A stretch of 36,141 nt of DNA from Bacteroidales bacterium (GCA_017472115.1 JAFUQW010000144.1:1-36141); one strand, 5' to 3'. Positions 9,768 through 17,257 are shown, numbered from the stretch's first letter. A program made the numbers and translations. Notes: a model not told the origin generated them from the sequence alone.

Positions 9768-9799
9768 AATTCGCTGCTGCCTTCTGCCGGCAGCGAATT
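9768..9799 (+). terminator. Probable feoAB terminator
   Basis: AATTCGCTG (9768-9776) pairs with CAGCGAATT (9791-9799), extended inward by three further pairs (one G-U), starting 43 nt after the feoAB stop and followed by a short TTAG. The stem is strong and the U-tract is weak. Confidence 0.6.
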
Positions 9800-9866
9800 T
9801 AGTGTAAGTTGTTGATGGTTAGGGATTTGGCTGCCAGTGGGTCCGCAATATACCAACATATAGGGA

Positions 9867-9897
9867 TTGCGGGAAAGGGAAATACGCGGTATCTTTG
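9867..9897 (+). promoter_or_regulatory. Upstream promoter core (P1) before the hemerythrin gene
   Basis: TATCTTTG at 9890-9897 is an exact TAnnTTTG match, with TTG at 9867-9869 placed 20 nt upstream, the expected spacing of a Bacteroidota -33 element. It is the best two-element promoter in the window. Transcription should start near 9904. Confidence 0.55.
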
Positions 9898-9903
9898 CAC
9901 CTG

Positions 9904-9997
9904 AAGATTAGAAATAAGCCATTATAGTTATAGAAATAGCAAATCCTTTTAATTGTTGTATTCAGAAGAGGTCTTCCGCGATGGAACACCTCTTTTT
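9904..9997 (+). ncRNA. Candidate small RNA or attenuated leader
   Basis: The predicted start of promoter P1 (near 9904) and the terminator at 9966-9997 would define a transcript of about 90 nt that ends before the second promoter of the hemerythrin gene. No Rfam family is recognised. The alternative is a leader of the hemerythrin operon with an attenuator. Evidence is limited to the promoter and terminator signals. Confidence 0.3.
9966..9997 (+). terminator. Intrinsic terminator or attenuator in the hemerythrin leader
   Basis: The arm at 9966-9977 (AAGAGGT-C-TTCC) pairs with 9983-9994 (GGAA-C-ACCTCTT) with one C/C mismatch and a 5-nt loop, and the stem runs into a T-tract at 9993-9997. It lies 113 nt upstream of the hemerythrin start codon and between the two promoter cores. 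Confidence 0.6.
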
Positions 9998-10041
9998 CGT
10001 TGGACGAAGCAAGCAGAATGACAATTAGTTAAAATAATCAT

Positions 10042-10049
10042 TATCTTTG
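10042..10049 (+). promoter_or_regulatory. Proximal promoter core (P2) of the hemerythrin-LuxR operon
   Basis: TATCTTTG is an exact TAnnTTTG match 61 nt before the hemerythrin start codon. No clear -33 element is present. A short palindrome (GGCTG-ACTT-CAGCC, 10052-10065) overlaps the predicted start point and could be an operator half-site pair. Confidence 0.45.
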
Positions 10050-10110
10050 AGGGCTGACTTCAGCCGGATTAAGAGCAGAAGGCGGCTTGAACAGACAAAT
10101 ATCATGAAAA

Positions 10111-10809
10111 ATGAGTACAGATAACGAAAGAATAGTATTCTCCGGGACGATGAAGCTGGCGGACCTGATAGGAGCCAACTATCAGCTTCTGAATGTTCTG
10201 TCACGTATGGGCATTGGCCTCGGTTTCGGTGAACTTACCATCAATGAAGTGTGTGAAAGTCAGGGGATAGACAAAGATTCCTTCCTGCTGATATGTGATG
10301 TCTATACCTATGACGATTTCGTACCGTCAAAGGAAATTCTTGCTACGGCAGACCCTTCGACCCTCGTGGATTATCTTCATAATTCCCACGCCTTCTATCT
10401 TGACAAGGAATTCGCCTCATTGGAAAGAAATCTGAAAGCGATGGTGGAGCCGTGTGATTCCACGCAGAAGAAGATTGTGGAGAAATTCTTCAAAGGATAC
10501 AAGAAGCAGGTAGAGAACCACTTCGCATACGAAGAGGATGTGGTATTCCCGTATGTACGTGCTCTTGTAAGAGGAGAGGTGCAGGAGAGTTATGCCATCG
10601 AGCAGTTCGAGGAAAACCATAGCAATATCGATGAGACTCTCAATGATCTCAAGAACATTGTGATGAAGTATCTTCCGGAGACCTGTGATACGGTTCTTCG
10701 CAATGAGGTCCTTTACAAGCTGTTCAGTCTTGAGGCCGATCTTGCCAAGCACACTATTATAGAGGATACCGTGCTGATCCCGATTGTAAATAAAATGGAG
10801 GAACGATGA
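10111..10809 (+). CDS. Hemerythrin-domain protein, ScdA/YtfE (Ric)-like
   Basis: This is a 232-residue cytosolic protein. Residues about 80-230 form a hemerythrin-like four-helix bundle with the expected di-iron ligand pattern: His in NSHAFYLDKEF, His/Glu in NHFAYEEDVVFP, His in ENHSNIDETL, and His/Glu in KHTIIEDTVLIP. The first 70 residues resemble the N-terminal domain of ScdA-type proteins (LADLIGANYQLLNVLSRMGI), but the usual Cys-Cys-Gly-Gly is replaced by FGEL. ScdA/YtfE proteins protect or repair iron-sulfur clusters after nitric oxide or oxidative damage. The next gene, a LuxR-type regulator, overlaps by 4 nt, so the two form an operon. The position after feoAB fits an iron/stress theme. 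The exact role is inferred. Confidence 0.88.
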   Translation: MSTDNERIVFSGTMKLADLIGANYQLLNVLSRMGIGLGFGELTINEVCESQGIDKDSFLLICDVYTYDDFVPSKEILATADPSTLVDYLHNSHAFYLDKEFASLERNLKAMVEPCDSTQKKIVEKFFKGYKKQVENHFAYEEDVVFPYVRALVRGEVQESYAIEQFEENHSNIDETLNDLKNIVMKYLPETCDTVLRNEVLYKLFSLEADLAKHTIIEDTVLIPIVNKMEER

Positions 10810-11414
10810 AGTCTGCTTTAAAGAAAGTCTTGCTCATCATGCCTTCCAAGATAGTTGCGAGAGGCATTGAGTCCGTGCTTGGCGAGCTCGGCGAGTTCCG
10901 TGTGGAAGGTATTCTGACCGATCTGTCCCGCACCAGTGAGTCTCATCTGAAGAATATGGACGTGGATGTCATCATCATCGACCCATGTGTATTTGATTAT
11001 GTTTCGCGCGGAAGCGGCCGCAGCAGAATCGCTGAATATTCCGATGCAGCAGTGGTGGCACTCCAGACCATTCCGATGAATGCCGAGGACTTCAAGCCCT
11101 ATGACGGGACGGTAAACATTTTCGATGACCCTGTCACTGTTGTCAGAAAGCTGCGTGAGGCATGCTCGTCCCATCATGAGAATCCTGATGCCGAGAGTCA
11201 TGACCTGTCTGCAAGAGAGAAGGAAATCCTGGTCTGTGTAGCCAAGGGTATGCTCAACAAGGAAATTGCGGATGTATGCAATCTGTCGATCCACACGGTC
11301 ATCACCCACAGAAAGAACATAACACGAAAGACAGGCATCAAGACCGTGGCCGGCCTCACTGTGTATGCCCTTCTTCACAATCTTATCGATTCCAATTCGA
11401 TCGAGCTGGAGTGA
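10806..11414 (+). CDS. LuxR-family DNA-binding response regulator-like protein
   Basis: This is a 202-residue protein. Residues about 137-200 are a LuxR/FixJ-type helix-turn-helix (LSAREKEILVCVAKGMLNKEIAD, then LSIHTVITHRKNI). Residues about 1-125 resemble a degenerate receiver domain: VDVIIIDPCVFDY would hold the strand with the phospho-acceptor position, but the surrounding pattern is not canonical, so phosphorylation is doubtful. Its start overlaps the hemerythrin gene (ATGA), which suggests joint expression and perhaps control of the same stress response. No histidine kinase is nearby. Its stop codon directly abuts the stop codon of the convergent antiporter gene. Confidence 0.88.
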   Translation: MKSALKKVLLIMPSKIVARGIESVLGELGEFRVEGILTDLSRTSESHLKNMDVDVIIIDPCVFDYVSRGSGRSRIAEYSDAAVVALQTIPMNAEDFKPYDGTVNIFDDPVTVVRKLREACSSHHENPDAESHDLSAREKEILVCVAKGMLNKEIADVCNLSIHTVITHRKNITRKTGIKTVAGLTVYALLHNLIDSNSIELE

Positions 11415-12791
11415 TCAGGAATATTTCCGCGGAAGTCTGAACAGGATCGCCCCGATGGCAAAGAGTCCCATCACGAAAGGGTAGTAAAGATACCCGATGA
11501 TGGAAATCGACGGAACGCCCGCAAGCCCTGCGGCCATGAGCATCTGTGCGCCGTAAGGGATGAATCCCTGGATCAGACATGAGAATGTATCAAGCAGACT
11601 GGCTGTCTTTCGAGGGTCCAGCCCGAATCTTTCAGTGATGTCCCGTGCTATCGTGCCACTCGTGATGATGGCTATGGTGTTGTTGGCGGTACATAGATTG
11701 GCCAATGAAACAAGTCCCGCTATGCTGAATTCGGCCCCGCGCCTGCCGCTTACCCTGCGTGTCATTCCGTTCACGATGAAGTCGAGTCCGCCGTTCACCT
11801 TTATCAGTTCCAGCATACCTCCGGCAAGCATTGTGACGATGATCAGATCGCCCATACCGCTGATGCCGCTTCCTATGCTTTCAAGCCAGCCGCTCCAGCC
11901 GAGACTTCCCGTTGAAAATCCTATCAAGGCATTTACGGCAAGTCCGATTGTAAGCACAGCAGTCACATCCATCCCCGAAATGGCCAGGGCTATGACCAAT
12001 ATATAAGGAATGAGCAGAATCCATTGTATATGACCTGTCTCCGGAGTGACGTTGACCGAAGATCCGAGCACTACATAAAGAGCGGTCACGATTATTGCTG
12101 CCGGCCCGACAATCCTTACGTTGACCTTGAACTTGTCCGCCATCGAACAGCCCTGGGTGCGGGTCGCGGCGATGGTCGTGTCTGAAATGAAAGAAAGATT
12201 GTCACCGAAGAATGCGCCTCCCACTATGATGGCCGTGATGAAGGAAGGACTGGATAATGAGCCTGAAAAGCCGCCGGAGGCCAGCTCTTCAGCAATTCCT
12301 GCAGCGACAGGAACGAGTGCGACGATGGTTCCGACGCTTGTTCCTATGGACATCGATATGAAGCATGAAGCAAGGAAAAGTCCTGCATATATGAGGTTGC
12401 CGGGAAGAATGCGGAGGGCGAGGTTTACCGTGGCATCGATGGCTCCGATGGCTTCGGCTGTGGATGCGAAGGCCCCTGCAAGAACGAATATCCAGATCAT
12501 CAGGAGGACGTTCTTGTTGCCTGCACCTTCGGAAAATATCGCGATCCGCTGCTCGATGCTCCTGCCTCTGCAGATGGCTATTGCATAGACAGAAGCTAAG
12601 AGGAAGGCTGCTGAGATCGGTATCTTGTAGAAATCATGCGCTATTATCGAAGAAATCAGATATACGCATAGAAACACGATGAGCGGACTGAGGGCCAGCC
12701 ATCCGTTGAGGGGTCTGGCATCATATTCCGCCTTTTTTCTCAGAAGGCCGGCGGACCATTCCTTCATATATTTATCAGGAATTATTCCCAT
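11415..12791 (-). CDS. nhaC: NhaC-family Na+/H+ antiporter
   Basis: This is a 458-residue inner-membrane protein with about ten or more hydrophobic segments. The NhaC-type core motif is visible as GGAFFGDNLSFISDTTIAA, preceded by SMSIGTSVGTIVALVPVA and followed in the second half by SLANLCTANNTIAIITSG and IQGFIPYGAQMLMAA, which mark the inverted repeat of the family. Members exchange cytoplasmic Na+ for H+, and relatives also exchange malate/lactate or other anions, so the substrate is not certain. The gene is transcribed toward the LuxR-type gene with no space between the stop codons, and it shares a divergent promoter region with queH. Confidence 0.92.
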   Translation of the reverse strand: MGIIPDKYMKEWSAGLLRKKAEYDARPLNGWLALSPLIVFLCVYLISSIIAHDFYKIPISAAFLLASVYAIAICRGRSIEQRIAIFSEGAGNKNVLLMIWIFVLAGAFASTAEAIGAIDATVNLALRILPGNLIYAGLFLASCFISMSIGTSVGTIVALVPVAAGIAEELASGGFSGSLSSPSFITAIIVGGAFFGDNLSFISDTTIAATRTQGCSMADKFKVNVRIVGPAAIIVTALYVVLGSSVNVTPETGHIQWILLIPYILVIALAISGMDVTAVLTIGLAVNALIGFSTGSLGWSGWLESIGSGISGMGDLIIVTMLAGGMLELIKVNGGLDFIVNGMTRRVSGRRGAEFSIAGLVSLANLCTANNTIAIITSGTIARDITERFGLDPRKTASLLDTFSCLIQGFIPYGAQMLMAAGLAGVPSISIIGYLYYPFVMGLFAIGAILFRLPRKYS

Positions 12792-12834
12792 GTCTGTTTA
12801 AGTTTCGCGAAGATGCTATTTGTCAAGTCGGGCG

Positions 12835-12842
12835 CAAAGTTA
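12835..12842 (-). promoter_or_regulatory. Probable nhaC promoter core (minus strand)
   Basis: Read on the minus strand, this is TAACTTTG, matching TAnnTTTG, 43 nt before the nhaC start. It lies back to back with the queH core, separated by exactly 12 bp. Confidence 0.5.
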
Positions 12843-12854
12843 CATAATTTCGCC

Positions 12855-12862
12855 TATCTTTG
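12855..12862 (+). promoter_or_regulatory. Probable queH promoter core
   Basis: TATCTTTG is an exact TAnnTTTG match, only 12 nt before the ATG at 12875. The transcript would therefore have a very short leader, and this rules out the longer frame beginning at TTG 12860. Confidence 0.5.
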
Positions 12863-12874
12863 CAGACAATAATC

Positions 12875-13558
12875 ATGAAGAAGCAGAAGAATATCATAGA
12901 AGCGCCTTTGGGAGAAACAAAAGTTCTTCTCCACACCTGCTGCGCACCGTGCTCGAGCGCAATCATCGAGGCCATGATGAAGAACGGGATCACTCCCGTT
13001 ATTTATTATTGCAATCCCAACATCTATCCTGTGGAAGAGTATGAGATAAGAAAGAACGAGTGTAAGCGATATGCAGAGGCCCTCGGCCTTGAAATCGTTG
13101 ATGCCGACTATGACCATGACAACTGGCTCCTTCAGATGAAGGGACTTGAAGATGAGCCGGAGAGGGGAGGGAGATGCCTCAAATGTTTCAAGTTCAGGCT
13201 TCTTCGCACGGCTGAGTATGCGCGTGACCATGGTATCAAGGTTATCACCACCACTCTCGCTTCTTCCCGCTGGAAATCCCTCGACCAGATCAATGAAGCC
13301 GGCTTCTGGGCCTGTGATCAGGTCACCAACCGCTACTTATCCACCGAAACCTCCGTTTCCGTGGATAACCCTCACAATTCCCGCCACTTATCCACCGAAA
13401 CCCCTGTTTCCGTGGACAAAACGAACGACGGACCTGTCTGGTGGCCATATAATTGGAAAAAAGGCGGCCTTCAGGAACGTCGCCTTCAGATTATCAAGGA
13501 ATATGATTTCTACAACCAGCAGTACTGCGGCTGCGAATTCAGCATGCGCAACAAGTAA
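12875..13558 (+). CDS. queH: Epoxyqueuosine reductase QueH
   Basis: QueH (formerly DUF208) reduces epoxyqueuosine to queuosine in tRNA, using bound iron-sulfur and metal centres. The cysteine pattern is complete: HTCCAPCSS near residue 25, RCLKCFKFR near 105, and the C-terminal QQYCGCEFS. The conserved TTLASSRWKSLDQI and NWKKGGLQERR are also present. Start ATG 12875 is chosen because the promoter core overlaps the upstream TTG; this gives 227 residues. Between residues 153 and 186 lies a 17-residue tandem repeat (RYLSTETSVSVD... and RHLSTETPVSVD...) encoded by two palindromic DNA copies. It falls in a region that is short and variable in relatives as I recall them, so it is probably an insertion that spares the catalytic core. 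Confidence 0.93.
   Translation: MKKQKNIIEAPLGETKVLLHTCCAPCSSAIIEAMMKNGITPVIYYCNPNIYPVEEYEIRKNECKRYAEALGLEIVDADYDHDNWLLQMKGLEDEPERGGRCLKCFKFRLLRTAEYARDHGIKVITTTLASSRWKSLDQINEAGFWACDQVTNRYLSTETSVSVDNPHNSRHLSTETPVSVDKTNDGPVWWPYNWKKGGLQERRLQIIKEYDFYNQQYCGCEFSMRNK
13331..13432 (+). repeat. Tandem 51-nt palindromic repeat inserted in frame within queH
   Basis: There are two copies with a 51-nt period (17 codons). Each holds a near-perfect inverted repeat: TTATCCACCGAAAC (13337-13350) with GTTTCCGTGGATAA (13355-13368), and TTATCCACCGAAAC (13388-13401) with GTTTCCGTGGACAA (13406-13419). Each has a 4-nt loop and a single C/C mismatch within the stem; the second copy has one further mismatch. The frame stays open through both copies. 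The structure resembles REP-type or protein-coding palindromic elements. No third copy was noticed in this window. Confidence 0.85.
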
Positions 13559-13575
13559 TCCGGCTTTTCAGATGC

Positions 13576-16122
13576 TTATCTGGTCCTGATTGTAATTCCG
13601 GATTTCTTTACTCCCTTTCCGGATACTTCCACGATGATGTCACCTGCCTCCGTGCAGCTTTGAACCAGAACGGTCAGCTGTCCGCTGAAAAGGTGCATCT
13701 GAGGCTGCTGGAACGGTTCAAGACATGTAGGATCGCCGTTGGCGATGGCCTTGAAAGAGCCTGCACCGCTGACTTTCACCTTCACGAGCCTGTTGTCGCA
13801 TGGAACAGGATTGCCGTCCTTGTCGATGAGACTTACATTCACATAGCATAAATCCTCTCCGTCAGCTGAAAGTTCCGTGCGGTCCGGAGTGAGCTTGATT
13901 GCGGCGGCCTTTCCTGCGGTGCGGACAATTTTCTCGGCAACGGCATTGCCTTCAGCGTCATATGCCACGACCCTTATCTCACCCGGCTGGTAGGTCACCT
14001 CGTCCCACATGAGGCGGTAGCGTTCCATCGCCGCACGTCCCAGACACGGTGTGTTGCCGTCCGAAGTTTTCTTTGTACGTATTCCCTGTGAAATACCGTT
14101 CACGAAAAGTTCGGCCGAAGGATAAGAGGTATAGACGAATACAGGTGTCACTTCGCCTTCGCGGCCTTCCCAGTTCCAGTGCGGCAGGACGTGCAGGGTC
14201 TCGTCATCTCTGTTCCATACGCTTCTGTAGAGGTAGTATCTGTCCTTTGGAATCGAGGCGAGGTCGATGATTCCGAAAACGGAAGAATGGTTCGGCCACG
14301 CATCCGTGTCATATGGCGAAGGTTCGCCGAGATAGTCGAATCCTGTCCATACGAACTGGCCGATGCACCAGTCGTAATCCTCGTCGGCAGCGAAGTCGTT
14401 GTCCGGAATATTGGACCAGAAACAGTACTCCGTGTCGTATGAAGAGGACTGATGGTCCTCGTTGAGGATGTCGTTGCCCAAGGTTACAGGGAAATGATAG
14501 ACTCCTCGTGAACTTACGGTAGAAGCCGTCTCGCTTCCGAGGATTATTCTCTGAGGAAGAAGATTGTATGCAGGGATGTATCTGTCAACCTTGTAATTGA
14601 ATCCGACCACGTCAAGCTGCGCTGCGAATCCGTTTTCCACAACTGCATTGTACTGGTCCATTCCGCAGGTCACAGGCCTTGTAGGGTCGAGCCTGTGGCA
14701 GATGTCCTGCAGCCATGCGGCCACTTCAAGACCACCCTCTGCCCATTGCGACGGCACTTCGTTGCCTATGCTCCACATCACGACGGAAGCGTTGTTGCGG
14801 AAATGCCGGAGCATGTTTATCATATCCTTTTCCGCCCATATCATTCCGTCTCCGCTGTCTTCGTTGAAGAAACGGTGATAGCCGTTCTCGCATTTGGCCG
14901 CGTCCCATTCGTCGAAATTCTCGACCATGAGCATGATTCCCATCTCGTCACAGAGTTCGACAAGTTCCTCAGCAGGCATGTTATGGGACGTGCGGACTGC
15001 ATCGCATCCCATATCCTTGAGCATCGTAAGCTGGCGGCGCAGGGCTGCCTTGCTGACTGCTGCACCGAGGGGACCGAGATCGTGATGCAGGCAGACTCCG
15101 CGGAACTTGCGCATTTCTCCGTTGAGGAAGAAGCCTTTGTCCGGGCGTATCTCTATGGTCCTGATTCCGAAGCGGGTGCTGACCTTGTCCAAAGGCTCTG
15201 TTCCTGCCTTTATGCTGATGGCCGGTCTTGCCATATCCCAGTCTGTGTCTATGCTCCCTCCTGTATATATTTCAGTTTCAGCATGATATAATACAGGATT
15301 CTCCGGTGACCATAGCTGAGGGTCATCGACTGTGATGATCTGCTCCACCTCTCCATTGATGAGTCTGCGTGTGTCTGTCCTCTCGGCTACGGTCTTTCCT
15401 TCCGCGTCGATGATGCGGGTCTTGAGAGTCATCACCGAACCATCTTCCGCTCCCTCGACTGTGGTCCTGACGCTTACGCTTGCATAGTCCTTTCCTACAT
15501 AAGGAGTGGTTATATATGTCCCCCAGACAGGTACATGCACTGCAGGCATTGTCAGATGACGTACCTTTCTATAGAGTCCGGCTCCCGGATACCAGCGGCT
15601 CGACTGCGGCCTGTTCTCAAGAAGTACGGCAATCTCGTTGGCACCGTCCTTCAGGCTGCCGGTGATATCCACGGAGAAAGAATTGTAGCCGTATGGCCAG
15701 AAGCAGACCTTCTCGCCGTTCACGAATACCTGCGCCTCGCTCATCGCTCCGTCGAAAAGGAGGATGTGGCGGCGTCCGTCCAGCGTGCCCTGAGCTATTT
15801 CAAGGTTTCTCCTGTATGCGCCTTTGCCCATATACGGAAGGCCTCCCGTCCGTCCGGTCTTTTCAGTCGCCGTCTTTTCTCCGTTCTGTACGACAGCTAC
15901 CTTCTGAAGGTCATTGCCGCGGTCAAAAGGCCCGTAAATCGCCCAGTCGTGAGGGACAGTGACCTTTTCCCATCCTTCCGTCGCTTCGATGTCATGACCT
16001 CTTCGGAATTCCCATTCCTTAAGGAGGGTTTCGCTCCGTACGCTCTGCGCGGATGCTGAAATGGTGCAGCTTGCTGCCGCCAAAAGCAAGATTATTCTTT
16101 TCATATGGTTGTTTCTTTTCAT
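13576..16122 (-). CDS. Glycoside hydrolase family 2 beta-galactosidase
   Basis: This 848-residue secreted enzyme probably releases terminal beta-galactose from oligosaccharides in the periplasm. The signal peptide ends ISASAQ. The order is a sugar-binding jelly roll (about 30-190, with VTVPHDWAIYGPF), an Ig-like sandwich, then a TIM barrel. The barrel carries the acid/base Glu455 in SIGNEVPSQW and the probable nucleophile Glu531 in GSETASTVSSRG. C-terminal beta domains of the type common in Bacteroidota GH2 enzymes (DUF4982-like, then Ig-like) follow. The start at 16122 overlaps the stop of the GH53 gene (ATGA); a second ATG six codons later, directly before the signal peptide, is an equally good start. 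Pairing with GH53 suggests it removes galactose from beta-1,4-galacto-oligosaccharides. GH2 also includes other activities. Confidence 0.93.
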   Translation of the reverse strand: MKRNNHMKRIILLLAAASCTISASAQSVRSETLLKEWEFRRGHDIEATEGWEKVTVPHDWAIYGPFDRGNDLQKVAVVQNGEKTATEKTGRTGGLPYMGKGAYRRNLEIAQGTLDGRRHILLFDGAMSEAQVFVNGEKVCFWPYGYNSFSVDITGSLKDGANEIAVLLENRPQSSRWYPGAGLYRKVRHLTMPAVHVPVWGTYITTPYVGKDYASVSVRTTVEGAEDGSVMTLKTRIIDAEGKTVAERTDTRRLINGEVEQIITVDDPQLWSPENPVLYHAETEIYTGGSIDTDWDMARPAISIKAGTEPLDKVSTRFGIRTIEIRPDKGFFLNGEMRKFRGVCLHHDLGPLGAAVSKAALRRQLTMLKDMGCDAVRTSHNMPAEELVELCDEMGIMLMVENFDEWDAAKCENGYHRFFNEDSGDGMIWAEKDMINMLRHFRNNASVVMWSIGNEVPSQWAEGGLEVAAWLQDICHRLDPTRPVTCGMDQYNAVVENGFAAQLDVVGFNYKVDRYIPAYNLLPQRIILGSETASTVSSRGVYHFPVTLGNDILNEDHQSSSYDTEYCFWSNIPDNDFAADEDYDWCIGQFVWTGFDYLGEPSPYDTDAWPNHSSVFGIIDLASIPKDRYYLYRSVWNRDDETLHVLPHWNWEGREGEVTPVFVYTSYPSAELFVNGISQGIRTKKTSDGNTPCLGRAAMERYRLMWDEVTYQPGEIRVVAYDAEGNAVAEKIVRTAGKAAAIKLTPDRTELSADGEDLCYVNVSLIDKDGNPVPCDNRLVKVKVSGAGSFKAIANGDPTCLEPFQQPQMHLFSGQLTVLVQSCTEAGDIIVEVSGKGVKKSGITIRTR

Positions 16123-17216
16123 TTACCAAACGGATCCAAGGCGGCAGTAGGCCGTCCGTCTGCGAATGCCCCAAGCGAATATGCATTCCATCCGAGTGCC
16201 GCATAGCTCGAAGGCTTCCACTTGCCGTCGGTCTGCGGTTCCCAGTAGAATACACCGTGGCAGTCCTTGATCTTTCGCGCTCCGTCAAGAATATACTGCA
16301 TCGCCTCCTTTGCCATCTGAGGCTCGCTCACAGGCATGCCGGTCTCGCATATGATTACAGGCTTTCCGTATCTGTCGCTGAAAGATGCGATGTTCGTCAG
16401 GCAGGCTTCAGCGGTGCCGCGCCAGTCGCTCCATCCTCCGTTTTCCCACCAGGACGGGTACAGCGACATGCCTATGATGTCATATTTCAGATTCAATCCC
16501 TTCATCCGGCTCAGAAACCAGTCGAATTCATCTGTCTGATGACCGTTGCTTCTGTGCAGGATCACCTTCGCCTTCGGATAGATGCTCTTTACTGCATCGT
16601 ATCCGGCATTGAAGAATTTAAGGAAGTTGAGCCGGTTCTCTTCTTTGTCGATATTACCTTCGGGATGCAGCATTCCGTTGTTGACCTCATTCCCGACCTG
16701 CACCCATTCCACGTCGATGCCGTTGTCCTTCAGCAACTGCAGCACCTGAGAAGTGTGGCCGGCAACAGCTTCGGCAAGTTCTTGTTCCGTGAGACCGGAC
16801 CATGATGCAGGCTTGACCTGCTTCGATGGATCCGCCCATGAATCGCTGTAATGGAAGTCTATCATGATCCTCATTCCGAGTTTCTGTGCCCTTCCGGCCT
16901 TGACCAGCACGTCCTCCTTTCCGCACCAGCCTCCCTCAGGATCGACCCATACGCGCAGCCTGATGGAATTCATCCCGATTTCCTTCATCAGGGCCGTGCA
17001 TTCGGTCTCTGCGCCATCTGCGTCGCGGAACTTCACTCCGTCATCTTCCATCTGTGTGACCCAGCTGATGTCCGCTCCTTTGGCGAATTCTCCCTTTTCG
17101 ATTACGTTTTCATCTTTCCCGTTGTCGGGAACATGGCCGGTGGCTCCGTAAGGATTGTCTTCACAGGATGATGCTGACATTAAGATCAGGACAGCTGCGA
17201 TATGCTTCAGATTCAT
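16119..17216 (-). CDS. Glycoside hydrolase family 53 arabinogalactan endo-beta-1,4-galactanase, lipoprotein
   Basis: This is a 365-residue lipoprotein (lipobox SASSC, Cys18), probably on the cell surface, where it would cut beta-1,4-galactan side chains of pectin. GH53 features are clear: GADISWVTQMEDDGVKF at the start of the barrel, SIRLRVWVDPEGGWCG, MIDFHYSDSWADPSKQ, the acid/base Glu177 in QVGNEVNNGM, the nucleophile Glu291 in IICETGMP, and the ending FYWEPQTDG. Its length matches a single-domain GH53. The next gene on the minus strand, the GH2 enzyme, overlaps by 4 nt. A promoter core lies 24 nt before the start, in the region shared with the divergent regulator gene. Confidence 0.95.
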   Translation of the reverse strand: MNLKHIAAVLILMSASSCEDNPYGATGHVPDNGKDENVIEKGEFAKGADISWVTQMEDDGVKFRDADGAETECTALMKEIGMNSIRLRVWVDPEGGWCGKEDVLVKAGRAQKLGMRIMIDFHYSDSWADPSKQVKPASWSGLTEQELAEAVAGHTSQVLQLLKDNGIDVEWVQVGNEVNNGMLHPEGNIDKEENRLNFLKFFNAGYDAVKSIYPKAKVILHRSNGHQTDEFDWFLSRMKGLNLKYDIIGMSLYPSWWENGGWSDWRGTAEACLTNIASFSDRYGKPVIICETGMPVSEPQMAKEAMQYILDGARKIKDCHGVFYWEPQTDGKWKPSSYAALGWNAYSLGAFADGRPTAALDPFGK

Positions 17217-17239
17217 ATATGTTCTTTTAACTTGTTTTA

Positions 17240-17257
17240 CAAACTTACTTATTTTTG
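17240..17257. promoter_or_regulatory. Divergent promoter cores between the GH53 gene and the regulator gene
   Basis: On the minus strand, 17240-17247 reads TAAGTTTG, 24 nt from the GH53 start, with TTTG 22 nt upstream at 17270-17273 as a possible -33 element. On the plus strand, 17250-17257 reads TATTTTTG, which could serve the regulator gene with a leader of about 160 nt. The minus-strand core is the stronger call. Confidence 0.45.

Larger units (their letters stand above)
9726..10110. other. Non-coding stretch between feoAB and the hemerythrin gene
   Basis: This stretch of 385 nt has no convincing gene. It contains the feoAB terminator hairpin, a promoter core at 9890-9897, an intrinsic-terminator-like hairpin with a T-tract at 9966-9997, a second promoter core at 10042-10049, and a short palindrome GGCTG-ACTT-CAGCC (10052-10065) at the expected start point of that second promoter. 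A 15-codon ATG frame at 9981 overlaps the terminator hairpin and has no recognisable features. Confidence 0.8.

Noticed and set aside
9981..10028. 15-codon ATG frame in the hemerythrin leader
   Set aside because: It overlaps the terminator hairpin, has no regulatory codon run, and nothing supports translation.
13337..13419. TTATCCAC-type sequences resembling DnaA boxes, suggesting an origin
   Set aside because: The ninth base does not match TTATCCACA, the copies lie in palindromes inside queH, and no dnaA, dnaN or AT-rich unwinding region is nearby.
13331..13432. Repeats in queH considered as a small CRISPR array
   Set aside because: There are only two units, the frame is preserved, repeats and intervening sequence together span 51 nt, and no cas gene is present.
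14695..15291. 198-codon open frame on the plus strand inside the GH2 gene
   Set aside because: It is antisense to the GH2 catalytic barrel, which holds intact active-site motifs. No family resemblance.
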